A stretch of 64,000 bases of DNA from Chryseotalea sanaruensis (GTDB lineage Bacteria; Bacteroidota; Bacteroidia; Cytophagales; Cyclobacteriaceae), in the NCBI RefSeq assembly GCF_003990915.1, contig NZ_BHXQ01000002.1:434001-498000 (forward strand), given 5' to 3'. Positions 28,165 through 36,323 of this stretch are shown piece after piece (position 1 is the stretch's first letter; the number at the start of each line of letters is the position of its first letter). Both the position numbers and the translations under genes were made by a program. A model generated the notes under the pieces. It was not told the DNA's origin. It did no database searches and saw only the letters and a list, made by a program, of their open reading frames with translations.

Positions 28165-30026
28165 TTGCCCATGTAAACAGTTAGTACAGAAATATCAGCC
28201 GGAGATACACCACTGATGCGTGAAGCTTGACCGATGGTTTCGGGTCTCACTTTCTTTAGTTTTTCTTTTGCTTCGGACGACAGCGCCTTTACCCTGTCGT
28301 AATCAAAGTCAACTTTAATCTTGTAGTTTTCAAGGCCTCCTATTTTGTCAGCCAGCTTTTGTTCCCGGTCTACATAGCTTTCGTACTTCAAATTGATCTC
28401 TACTTGTTCTAGAATTTCCTCATCAAATTTATTAAAGGTAACGGCCAGATCAGTGTTCAATGATTTGATCTCATTAAAACCTATGTGGGGTCTTCTTAAT
28501 AAATTAGAAAGTAGCGTGCGTTCTTTTATCGTAGTGTTTCCTACTCTTTCCAAACCCTCATTAACTTCATCAGGATTGACCTTTATGTTATTCAGTTCTT
28601 GAGTCAGTTTTTGTACAGCCTCTTTCTTTTCTAAAAACTGTTGATAGCGTCCTTCCTTTGCAAGTCCAAGAGCACGACCTTTTTCTGTTAGCCTCATGTC
28701 CGCATTGTCCTGCCTTAGCAGAATTCGGTACTCAGCTCTGGAAGTAAACATGCGATATGGTTCCTGAGTGCCTTTGTTAACGAGGTCATCTATAAGCACA
28801 CCGATGTAAGCCTCCGACCTTTGTAATATTAGAGGCTCTTGCTCTTTAATTTTAAGATGTGCGTTTATACCGGCCATAAGACCCTGACAGGCCGCTTCTT
28901 CATAGCCTGTAGTACCATTGATTTGACCGGCAAAGTACAGATTATCAATGAGTTGAGTCTCTAAACTCATCTTTAGTTGTGTTGGCGGAAACCAATCGTA
29001 TTCAATGGCATAGCCTGGTCTGAACATGCGGGCATTTTCAAAACCCGGTATCTTAGTTAAGGCTTCATATTGAACATTTTCAGGAAGTGAAGTTGAGAAT
29101 CCATTGACATAGATCTCCACGGTATTCCAGCCCTCAGGCTCCACAAATATTTGGTGTCTTTCCCTGTCGGCAAAGCGGTTAATCTTGTCTTCTATAGACG
29201 GGCAATATCTTGGGCCTAATCCCTGAATCCTTCCCTGGAACATTGGACTTTTGTCAAAGCCTTCTTTTAGTTTATCGTGAACACTTTCGTTGGTATAGGT
29301 TATCCAACAGCTCATCTGTTTAGCAGGAGCTTTGCTTTCTCTTAAATAAGAGAATTTACCAGGGATGTCATCTCCTGGTTGTTCTTCCATTTTGGAGTAA
29401 TCCAGACTTCGTCCATCTACACGGGGAGGTGTTCCGGTTTTCATTCTTCCCGATTCGAAGCCCAGACTTCTTAGTTGCTCAGTTATTCCAGTGGAAGCCT
29501 TTTCTGCACTTCTACCTCCTCCAAAGTTCTTCTCCCCAATATGGATCAGGCCATTCAAGAAAGTACCGTTTGTAAGCACAACAGCCTTGCAGGGTATTTC
29601 AATACCCAGGGCTGTTCTAACACCTACCACCCTTTTATCCTTTACTACAATGCCACTAACCATTTCCTGCCAGAAATCAATATTAGGTATTGCCTCTAGG
29701 GCTAATCTCCACTCTTCTGCAAAGCGCATTCTATCATTCTGTGTTCTGGGACTCCACATGGCAGGCCCTTTAGAGCGATTAAGCATTCTGAACTGAATCA
29801 TAGACTTATCACTCACAATCCCTGATAATCCTCCCAACGCGTCAATCTCCCTAACAATTTGACCCTTAGCCACACCACCCATTGCCGGATTACATGACAT
29901 CTGCCCAATGGTGTTCATGTTCATGGTAACCAGCATTACTTTCGACCCCATGTTAGCTGCAGCGGCCGCAGCTTCACATCCGGCATGACCGGCCCCAACT
30001 ACTACTATATCGTATTCTTTAAACAT
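28161..30026 (-). CDS. mnmG: tRNA uridine-5-carboxymethylaminomethyl modification enzyme MnmG (GidA)
   Basis: 621 residues, the family's usual length. The N-terminal FAD-binding motif is YDIVVVGAGHAGCEAA, followed by the diagnostic CNPAMGGVAKGQIVREIDAL and RFRMLNRSKGPAMWSPRTQ-like segment (IQFRMLNRSKGPAMWSPR). The C-terminal MnmE-interacting region includes RPETIGQASRISGVSPADIS. MnmG with MnmE installs cmnm5 groups on wobble uridine-34 of tRNAs. The ATG at 30026 is preferred over an in-frame GTG at 30044, because that GTG lies inside the parS-like palindrome at 30037-30052. In many bacteria mnmG adjoins oriC, which agrees with the neighbouring intergenic region. Confidence 0.97.
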   Translation of the reverse strand: MFKEYDIVVVGAGHAGCEAAAAAANMGSKVMLVTMNMNTIGQMSCNPAMGGVAKGQIVREIDALGGLSGIVSDKSMIQFRMLNRSKGPAMWSPRTQNDRMRFAEEWRLALEAIPNIDFWQEMVSGIVVKDKRVVGVRTALGIEIPCKAVVLTNGTFLNGLIHIGEKNFGGGRSAEKASTGITEQLRSLGFESGRMKTGTPPRVDGRSLDYSKMEEQPGDDIPGKFSYLRESKAPAKQMSCWITYTNESVHDKLKEGFDKSPMFQGRIQGLGPRYCPSIEDKINRFADRERHQIFVEPEGWNTVEIYVNGFSTSLPENVQYEALTKIPGFENARMFRPGYAIEYDWFPPTQLKMSLETQLIDNLYFAGQINGTTGYEEAACQGLMAGINAHLKIKEQEPLILQRSEAYIGVLIDDLVNKGTQEPYRMFTSRAEYRILLRQDNADMRLTEKGRALGLAKEGRYQQFLEKKEAVQKLTQELNNIKVNPDEVNEGLERVGNTTIKERTLLSNLLRRPHIGFNEIKSLNTDLAVTFNKFDEEILEQVEINLKYESYVDREQKLADKIGGLENYKIKVDFDYDRVKALSSEAKEKLKKVRPETIGQASRISGVSPADISVLTVYMGK

Positions 30027-30036
30027 GGCATTTATA

Positions 30037-30052
30037 TGTTTCACGTGGAACT
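30037..30052. promoter_or_regulatory. parS: parS-like ParB (Spo0J) binding site
   Basis: TGTTTCACGTGGAACT matches the broadly conserved parS consensus TGTTNCACGTGNAACA at every fixed position except the last base. It lies in the mnmG leader, 11 nt before the preferred start codon. ParB nucleates on such sites, which cluster near the origin in most bacteria with chromosomal ParAB. Confidence 0.78.
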
Positions 30053-30099
30053 AAGCTATTGAGCTTTGAATCCTTTGTTTCTATTCCTTAATTCTTCTG

Positions 30100-30107
30100 C
30101 AAAGATA
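30100..30107 (-). promoter_or_regulatory. Possible mnmG promoter -7 element
   Basis: On the minus strand this reads TATCTTTG, an exact match to the Bacteroidota sigma-A -7 motif TAnnTTTG, 73 bp before the mnmG ATG. No good -33 TTTG is visible at the right distance, so it is only a partial match. Confidence 0.35.
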
Positions 30108-30334
30108 CCTAAGTATCGATTGTATATACAGTCACCTTATCCGTGCATTCCTACTTTAGTTAGGGATGTTTCAAGGATACTGGACTATTGTTGTTAGTTC
30201 CATAAACCAGAGACTAATTATTGGAATGAGATCAATCCTAGCATTAACAGCTCCGTAAGTCTGATGGGGTCGAAAAACTCATTGCTGTGTGAATTATTGG
30301 GCTAATTACCATGGTCACCCCCTCCTCTTTAAAT

Positions 30335-30363
30335 TAATCCACAAATCCACAAGTTTATCCACA
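30335..30363 (+). promoter_or_regulatory. Tandem DnaA boxes
   Basis: TAATCCACA (30335-30343, one mismatch), AAATCCACA (30343-30351, two mismatches) and TTATCCACA (30355-30363, perfect) are all in the same orientation at 8-12 nt spacing and end 8 nt before the second parS palindrome. Direct tandem boxes of this kind are typical of DnaA-binding clusters in origins. Confidence 0.65.
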
Positions 30364-30371
30364 TTGTGTTT

Positions 30372-30387
30372 AGTTCCACGTGGAACG
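30372..30387. promoter_or_regulatory. parS: parS-like ParB binding site (perfect 14-bp palindrome)
   Basis: AGTTCCACGTGGAACG contains the perfect palindrome GTTCCACGTGGAAC (30373-30386), the core of the parS consensus. Chance occurrence of this 14-mer in 64 kb is very low. It lies 335 bp from the first parS site and next to the DnaA boxes. Confidence 0.8.
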
Positions 30388-30885
30388 GTAATATGCTTAC
30401 ATGAGATCAAGAATTCAGAACTACAACTTATTAATGTCAATGATTAATATTGTTAAAATGCAATAATGGGGTTTTGGATTAATTGAGTAGAAAATACCAT
30501 TGAAGCTTTCGGTCTAACCGTTAGTCTTCTCATTATTTATTGCAGGGGAAGTTTTATACTAATTAGCCGTGGAGCAGGAATTAATAAAGCAGCAAGCTTC
30601 CCACTGAATTCGACATGGGATGTTTATCCAATAGTTCTTAGCCTGTAAAACGTTTCTTAAAACTGTTGGTAAGGCGTATTGGTCTAAAAAAGCTTTCTCT
30701 TTTAGGCTAGTTTGCCTCCCCCTAGTCCTGAGAGGGCTAAGCGTAACGGTTGGGCTTTAAAAACAATTAATTATGGAATCTTTCAATTCTTGGTTCTTTC
30801 CTTTTCTCCTGCTGTAAGTGAGAGTAAAATGCTTCTTAATGGTAGGGGAAAAATAAGAGTGATGATTATGCCCTTAAACTAACAA

Positions 30886-31314
30886 TTAGGAAAGCTTCCG
30901 CTTTTTCAGGTAGTAATCCTCTTTTTCTCGCATAATGGCCTTCAGCTTGGGTTTTTTATCGCCATAGCCAACTAAGTGAAGCACCCCATGAATAATTACT
31001 CGGTGAAGCTCATCTTCGAAGGTTTTAGAGAATTTGCCTGCATTGTCTTTTACCCGGTCTATGCTAATATATATTTCACCCTCTATTAACCCCTCCCCTT
31101 CAGAAAGATCGAAAGTAATGATATCCGTTAGGGTCTTATGTTTTAGAAACTGAATGTTGCGTTCTAGCAAGGCCTCGTCTGAGCAAAAAATATAGTTAAG
31201 CTGACCTAGCTTAAAACCTTCTTTTTGCACAGTGGCTTTAATCCAGGCTTTAAGTTTTAAAGCTTGCTTTAGCTTAAAAGGAATGTTTTCGTAAAAAAAG
31301 TGGATAGCGCCCAT
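30886..31314 (-). CDS. ybeY: Endoribonuclease YbeY (16S rRNA maturation)
   Basis: 142 residues, the usual size. The metal motif region reads HRVIIHGVLHLVGYGDKKPK: the HGxLHLxG core is present, but the third histidine of the canonical H-x3-H-x5-H motif is not, and an Asp or Lys occupies that region, as in other Bacteroidota YbeY proteins. Upstream DIITFDLSEGEGLIEGEIYI matches the family's TDVLSF...GDI block. YbeY helps mature the 3' end of 16S rRNA and supports ribosome quality control. Its ATG overlaps the stop of the upstream ATPase gene by one base (TAATG), indicating coupling. Confidence 0.92.
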   Translation of the reverse strand: MGAIHFFYENIPFKLKQALKLKAWIKATVQKEGFKLGQLNYIFCSDEALLERNIQFLKHKTLTDIITFDLSEGEGLIEGEIYISIDRVKDNAGKFSKTFEDELHRVIIHGVLHLVGYGDKKPKLKAIMREKEDYYLKKRKLS

Positions 31315-31718
31315 TAGGCATTCATGTAAAAGCTGAGCTCCACTTCCCTACCCTTATCTCGGAATGCTACTTCATCAGAAAGGTGTTTCATTAAGAAGAT
31401 GCCTCTTCCACCTGGTTTCTCAAGGTTTTCGGGTGAGGTTGGATCTGGCAGGCTATGGAAATCGAAACCATGACCTTCATCTTTAATGTTAAACTTGAGA
31501 AGGTTATCATCCAATGTAAGGCTCAGTAATACGTTTTTAGATGAATCGCCCATATTGCCATGCTTAATGGCATTATTAACCGCCTCAGTTACAGCAATCA
31601 TAATGTTGCCATAAATGTCATCGTCTAAATGAAAGCGCTCTTTAGCATTGTCGATAAAACTTTCGATCATTCGAATGTTCTCAGTAATAGAAGGGATTTG
31701 AACACTAATGCTATTCAT
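31314..31718 (-). CDS. Anti-sigma-type (RsbW-like) HATPase
   Basis: 134 residues forming a single GHKL ATP-binding domain: N-box AVTEAVNNAIKHGNM, G1-like FNIKDEGHGFDFHSLPDP and G2-like PGGRGIFLMKHLSDE. This is the serine/threonine-kinase RsbW/SpoIIAB form, which phosphorylates a STAS anti-anti-sigma factor or binds a sigma factor. No STAS protein or sigma factor is next to it, so its partner is unknown. It begins 2 bp after the stop of the DUF4175 gene and overlaps ybeY by one base, so the three are probably one transcript. Confidence 0.9.
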   Translation of the reverse strand: MNSISVQIPSITENIRMIESFIDNAKERFHLDDDIYGNIMIAVTEAVNNAIKHGNMGDSSKNVLLSLTLDDNLLKFNIKDEGHGFDFHSLPDPTSPENLEKPGGRGIFLMKHLSDEVAFRDKGREVELSFYMNA

Positions 31719-31720
31719 AC

Positions 31721-34700
31721 TTATTGGTCGCGCAGTCGTTTAAAATATTCGTTTACTTCCTGCTTATAATATGGGTAAAGCTTAGGAGGCACGGTTTTCA
31801 GCAATTCTACTTCTTTTTCCTTGAGGCGCAAATATTCTTCGTAAGCCTTTGGCATTTCTTTATTGTAGTCCTTGGCTGTCTCTCCTTTTCGCTCCTCATC
31901 TTCTTCCTGTTCACGCATAGATTGTTCAGCCTCAAGTAAACGACTCTCAATTTCTTTCTGTCTTCTGATCAATTGCTCCGTAAGCTGCTTATTAACCAGA
32001 TCCATTTCACTTTGTTCCATTTTATTTAATAGATCACCCCCAGGCATTTCTTTGCCTTGTTGCTTCATCTTTTCCTGAAACTCTTGAAGTGCCCTGCGAA
32101 TGCGTTCTTGTTCTGCAGCGGTTTTGGCTAACTCTTCAGATAATTCTTTGCCAGACTTACCACCATTTTTCATTTCCTGAATGCGCTGGTTAAGCTGTTG
32201 CTGCATTTGTGATAAGCTTTGTGGTTTGCCTTTTTTCTTGCCTTTGCCCGCGCCCGGTTTAGCATTGGCCATCATCTGCATCATCATGTCGAAATGATCA
32301 TCAAGCATGAGGGCAAGGTTATTAATAGAGGTCATAGAGAATTGCATTTCACTTTGTGCTGGTCCTCTTCTTCTTTCTTTGTTTGCCTCAATGGTTTTAT
32401 CGAGGTGATCATTAAGCTCAGTTACTTCTTTGGTAATAAATGATCCCATCATAGCATCGCGCTTTCCAAGAGCTAACAAGCTGTCTGCCAATATCTTAGC
32501 GTCATCTTTGATCTTTATTTGTTGTTGCGCCAATGGGTTAAAACGAGGATCGCTCTGGTTCAATTCTCGGAAATTATTAATGAGGTTCTCCTGATCGAAG
32601 GAAAGCTTTATTAAACCGTGAATGATCTGACGAAGGCTTTCGAGGTTGGCCATTTCCATTTCCATGCTCATAGCACTTTGCATGCTTTCCAACTTCTCCT
32701 TCATTTGTTGCATTTGCTGAATAGCCTTTTGTTGGGCATCTTTTGATTTGCCCGGCTTGCCTTGCTCTAGCGACTCTTTACTCTGTTGTTGTTGTTGTTC
32801 CACGTTTTCCTGTTGTTCCTCACTTGGCAGATCCAGATTGGTACCTGAAACCTCTTTATCCAGTTCTTTAATTTCCTCTAACTGATCCCCTAATTGTTTG
32901 GACTCTTCAGCAAGTTTTTCCTGCTCTTGCGCCAGGGCCTCATTACTTTTACTTTCCGCTTCTTTACCCTTATTGCTCTTTTCGCTTTGTTCTGTTTTCT
33001 CCAACAGCTGTTTTTGCTCTTCAATATTTTTATTGAGCTGCTCTGTAGCCTGCTCTACTTTACTATCTAGTTGAAGTTGTTTAAAGAGTTCAAGGGTTCG
33101 TTCTAATTCCTTCTCCAGGTTGCCGGAATTCTTCTGCATCTTATCCAGCAACTTCTCCATTTGCCGTGGGTCAGCATTTTCTTTCATCAGTTTTTCAAGC
33201 TCTTCAAATAATTTCTTGGTCTCGTCATCTAGCAATTCCTCCATCAATTTTTGAATCTGCTCGGCTTTCTCTTTAATTCTTTCACTCTCTTCAGTAAAAG
33301 CATCCTTCTTATCGAGTAAGTCTTTATTTTCTTGTTTGAGTTCGTCCAGTAGCTTTTCAAGTTCTTTTTTCTGTTGCAGAATATCCTCGAGTTTCTTTTT
33401 GTCCTGCCAGTTCATACTCTGGGTCGACTTTAATTGTTTGCTCGCCTCTTCAAGTTTCTTTTGCAATTCGGCAGCACGCGCCTGACTTTGAGAGATTTTT
33501 TGCTGAGTTGCCTTTTCTGACTGACGAATATTTTCAGTCAACGCCTCTTTTGTGGGTAGGGCAAAAGTGTAGGTGGCTGATCGTGTAGACTTACTTCCGT
33601 TTACACCGTCATTATCCCAAACCTCTATGTAATAATTTATACGATCACCCGCTTCGAGCTTAAGTGTGTCAAGCTGCCATAAGAAGAAAAAGTTTTGCTG
33701 AGAGAGATTGTTAACAATCGGAATGGCTATTTCACGTGAAGCTTTCTTAGTGTTTTCATCTAGTACGACAAGATTCAGTCTTTTTATTCCATAATCGTCA
33801 CTCAAGGCACCACTTAAGCTGATGTATTGATAGAGGACAGAATCTTTAGAAGAAAGCACTGACAATTCCGGATGCTTGTCTTTCACTACATCCAATTGAT
33901 AGCGGATTAAATCTTTGTTCGATCCGTTTTCATTGCTAAGACCCAACTCGTAAGTTGTGCTGTTGCGAAAGTTTTTGCTGAAGGTAAAAAGATTTTCTTC
34001 GGGGTTAGTTAAAGGGTATGGTGAGTTAGGATCGTTTGCAAAGCTTAGTGAAACACTTTTGCTGTTGTTAGTTCCAATGCGCCAGGTGATGCGTGTGCCC
34101 TCAGGTATTTCAAGGTTACCGGCATTTTTAATTTCTTCTTTCTTGCGTTGAATATAATTAGGGTACTCAATCAACAAATTATAATCACTGAGCTCAGGTC
34201 TGCTAACCACCGTTATGGTGTAAGCATCAGAGTAAAAGCCAGCTGCTTCTAATTGAAAAGTAAGATCCTCTTGTAGTCTGTCGAATTGGTAAGTGAAACT
34301 ATTGTCTTTTTCGTTGACGAGCTTCATTCGCTGATCACCCCGCACCAGATATACATCACTGGGAATGGCAGTTCCTTCTAAACTTACTTTAAGCAGAAAA
34401 TCTTCATTAGCAAAAGCTTGTGCGCTGCTATTATTGATGATAAATTTAAAAGGAGCTTCAGGTGAGAACTTTTGATTGAAGTGAAGGATGCGGGCAGAGC
34501 TCTTGGTCAAAACGCTGCTGTTGAATACTAAAATGATTAAAGCCGCCACAAGTGGTATCGATAAGTACTTCAAATAGCGGAGGTTCTCTTTTAGGTTAAT
34601 TACGCCCTCAAAAGAAAAAGGTTCGAACTCTATAGCTTTTTGACGAACGCTCGCTGCACCGAGCATAGAATTTTCTGCCTGTGCAGAAAGCTGGAAAAAA

Positions 34701-35029
34701 TTGATTAGTCTGTCTTTTACGGTGGGAATTTGTTCACCAATTAGTCTCGCACTTTGTTCATCATCCAAACCTTTATTAGCTACCCAGAAACGAAGGGGAT
34801 CTTTCAAGAAACGATAAAGACAAAAGGCGATGAGTCCGAGAAACAAACCAAATAGAAGCAAGCGAATGGACGAGTCGAGCCACAAGGCGTGCTCCAACAA
34901 AGCAGCCAGTAAGAAATAAGCCAGCACGATGGCTGCACTTAACAAAGAGCCTTTTAGAAAAATACTGAGATAATATTTTCTTCTAAAGGCAGATACCTTT
35001 TCCTGTACTCGCTTTACTTCATCCCCCAT
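31721..35029 (-). CDS. DUF4175 membrane protein with long coiled coils
   Basis: 1102 residues. Two membrane helices near the N-terminus (YLSIFLKGSLLSAAIVLAYF and LLLFGLFLGLIAFCLYRF) and a third near residue 155 precede a beta-rich extracytoplasmic region (~170-480). From about residue 490 there is very long charged coiled coil rich in Gln, Glu, Lys and Met, including a five-Gln run encoded by a TTG-type trinucleotide repeat at 32783-32800. This layout matches DUF4175 proteins of Bacteroidota, whose role is unknown. Length and coiled coil suggest an envelope-spanning structural or scaffolding part. Confidence 0.82.
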   Translation of the reverse strand: MGDEVKRVQEKVSAFRRKYYLSIFLKGSLLSAAIVLAYFLLAALLEHALWLDSSIRLLLFGLFLGLIAFCLYRFLKDPLRFWVANKGLDDEQSARLIGEQIPTVKDRLINFFQLSAQAENSMLGAASVRQKAIEFEPFSFEGVINLKENLRYLKYLSIPLVAALIILVFNSSVLTKSSARILHFNQKFSPEAPFKFIINNSSAQAFANEDFLLKVSLEGTAIPSDVYLVRGDQRMKLVNEKDNSFTYQFDRLQEDLTFQLEAAGFYSDAYTITVVSRPELSDYNLLIEYPNYIQRKKEEIKNAGNLEIPEGTRITWRIGTNNSKSVSLSFANDPNSPYPLTNPEENLFTFSKNFRNSTTYELGLSNENGSNKDLIRYQLDVVKDKHPELSVLSSKDSVLYQYISLSGALSDDYGIKRLNLVVLDENTKKASREIAIPIVNNLSQQNFFFLWQLDTLKLEAGDRINYYIEVWDNDGVNGSKSTRSATYTFALPTKEALTENIRQSEKATQQKISQSQARAAELQKKLEEASKQLKSTQSMNWQDKKKLEDILQQKKELEKLLDELKQENKDLLDKKDAFTEESERIKEKAEQIQKLMEELLDDETKKLFEELEKLMKENADPRQMEKLLDKMQKNSGNLEKELERTLELFKQLQLDSKVEQATEQLNKNIEEQKQLLEKTEQSEKSNKGKEAESKSNEALAQEQEKLAEESKQLGDQLEEIKELDKEVSGTNLDLPSEEQQENVEQQQQQSKESLEQGKPGKSKDAQQKAIQQMQQMKEKLESMQSAMSMEMEMANLESLRQIIHGLIKLSFDQENLINNFRELNQSDPRFNPLAQQQIKIKDDAKILADSLLALGKRDAMMGSFITKEVTELNDHLDKTIEANKERRRGPAQSEMQFSMTSINNLALMLDDHFDMMMQMMANAKPGAGKGKKKGKPQSLSQMQQQLNQRIQEMKNGGKSGKELSEELAKTAAEQERIRRALQEFQEKMKQQGKEMPGGDLLNKMEQSEMDLVNKQLTEQLIRRQKEIESRLLEAEQSMREQEEDEERKGETAKDYNKEMPKAYEEYLRLKEKEVELLKTVPPKLYPYYKQEVNEYFKRLRDQ
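33728..33743. promoter_or_regulatory. Possible third parS-like site inside DUF4175 gene
   Basis: TATTTCACGTGAAGCT matches the TGTTTCACGTGAAACA form of parS at 13 of 16 positions and has the perfect inner core TTTCACGTGAA. It is coding sequence, which is common for parS, and lies about 3.3 kb from the two intergenic sites. Confidence 0.4.
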
Positions 35030-35148
35030 TTTACGTGTCCTTCAATAGATAAACGAAAAACTACTTGTTCAAGTTTACAACTATTAAAAATAGGGACTAA
35101 TTCTGCGAAGTCAAGCTTTTTATGGGGAAGGGTACAATCGCTCTTTTA

Positions 35149-35910
35149 TCAGTGTAATTCCAGAAGTACCGGGCAATGATCGGAGTGTTTGGCCTCAGGT
35201 AAATGAACACATCTTTTTAGCCGTGATATCATTTCCTCACTCACCACTTGATAATCTATTCGCCAACCAAGATTTTTTCTGCGCGCCCCTGCCCTGTACG
35301 ACCACCATGAATAATGGTGTGGATCTTTAGTGAAATGCCGGAACGTGTCGATATAACCCAAGTTTAAAAAAGAACTGAACCAGGCACGTTCTTCGGGTGT
35401 GAAGCCGGGCGTGTTTCTGTTGGCAATAGGGTTGTGAATATCAATGGCCTGATGGCAGACATTGAAGTCACCGTTAATGACAAGGTTGCTAAAATCCTTT
35501 TGCACTTTTTCAGCATAGTCGGAAAAGAATTCTAACCAACCCAGTTTAAAAAATTGTCTTTCTTCACTACTCGATCCGGAAGGCATATAAGTAGTGAGGA
35601 CGGATAAATCAGCAAAATCGATGCGCAACATTCGCCCCTCCTCATCATACTTACTTTCCCCGCATCCATGTTCCACGTGTACAGGCTTTTGTTTGCTAAG
35701 AATCGCGACACCGCTATAACCCTTTCTTTGTGCAGCATGCCAATAAATATGGTAGCCCAAATCTTCCAGAGCGCTCAAGTCTACCTGATCGGTATTCGCT
35801 TTTACCTCCTGAAGGCAAAGTATATCGGCCTTAGTAGATTTAACCCAACCCAAAAAATCTTTCTGAAAGGCAGCGCGAATGCCGTTGATATTATAAGTGA
35901 TGATCTTCAC
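35149..35910 (-). CDS. xth: Exodeoxyribonuclease III / AP endonuclease
   Basis: 253 residues. Endonuclease/exonuclease/phosphatase fold motifs are all present: MKIITYNINGIRAA at the start, ILCLQEVKA (metal-binding Glu), the Tyr in TTYMPSG, INGDFNVCHQAIDI (catalytic Asp/Asn), WRIDYQVVSE and the final SDHCPV (catalytic His). The enzyme cleaves DNA at abasic sites and degrades 3' ends during base-excision repair. It starts with the ATG at 35910 and is 11 bp downstream of the stop of the preceding hypothetical gene. Confidence 0.96.
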   Translation of the reverse strand: MKIITYNINGIRAAFQKDFLGWVKSTKADILCLQEVKANTDQVDLSALEDLGYHIYWHAAQRKGYSGVAILSKQKPVHVEHGCGESKYDEEGRMLRIDFADLSVLTTYMPSGSSSEERQFFKLGWLEFFSDYAEKVQKDFSNLVINGDFNVCHQAIDIHNPIANRNTPGFTPEERAWFSSFLNLGYIDTFRHFTKDPHHYSWWSYRAGARRKNLGWRIDYQVVSEEMISRLKRCVHLPEAKHSDHCPVLLELH

Positions 35911-35921
35911 AACACAAATTA

Positions 35922-36323
35922 TTATTCCGGAGATTCTTCTTTAGGTTTTAGCGAGTCAGGTAATTCGTATACCCAACCGTACTCTTTCTCGAAAAACTCC
36001 ACAACATGCATTTTTAATAAAGTCTCCTGCGATAATAAATCCACGTGTGGTAATTTTTTGACAAGTTTCCAATGTGGCCAGCCTTGTTCGTCCTGGCCCT
36101 CCAGCTCGTAGTAGCCAGACAAACTCAGCACTTTGCAAATGGCAATGTGCAGCAGATCTTGTTTTTCTTCCTTAGAAAAGTATAGCGCTCCCCTACCAAG
36201 TTCTTGTATGCCGATAAGAAAGAGCACGCTATTTAAATCTTTCGGGCGTTTGCCTACGGTTTGTTGCAGGTGCTTCATTAAACCTGCCCACTTTCTGTCA
36301 AAATCAAGATCGCGCTTAAACAT
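35922..36323 (-). CDS. Conserved-looking small protein of unknown function
   Basis: 133 residues, predicted soluble and mainly helical, with no signal peptide. Segments such as LMKHLQQTVGKRPKDLNSVLFLIGIQELGRGALYFSK-type helices and GWPHWKLVKKLPHVDLLSQE show a normal codon and residue composition. I do not recognise a domain. The start overlaps the AhpD-like gene upstream by 8 nt and it is 11 bp before xth, so it is part of an AhpD-like > this gene > xth transcript. A housekeeping role is inference from that context. Confidence 0.75.
   Translation of the reverse strand: MFKRDLDFDRKWAGLMKHLQQTVGKRPKDLNSVLFLIGIQELGRGALYFSKEEKQDLLHIAICKVLSLSGYYELEGQDEQGWPHWKLVKKLPHVDLLSQETLLKMHVVEFFEKEYGWVYELPDSLKPKEESPE

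Larger units (their letters stand above)
30027..30885. other. Gene-free region with parS and DnaA-box signals: candidate oriC/parS region
   Basis: 859 bp between mnmG and ybeY with no credible ORF or RNA gene. It contains two parS-like palindromes (30037-30052 and 30372-30387), three tandem DnaA-box-like 9-mers (30335-30363) and AT-rich stretches such as 30421-30475 that could unwind. The adjacency to mnmG is common for origins. An oriC identity is inference; dnaA itself is not in the window. Confidence 0.6.

Noticed and set aside
30027..30044. MnmG starting at the in-frame GTG at 30044
   Set aside because: That GTG lies inside the parS-like palindrome, and the ATG at 30026 gives the standard MFKEYDIVVVG start of the family.
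30027..30885. Possible small RNA or short ORFs in the gene-free region
   Set aside because: Short open frames have no initiation context or coherent composition and no RNA fold stands out; replication signals explain the gap better.
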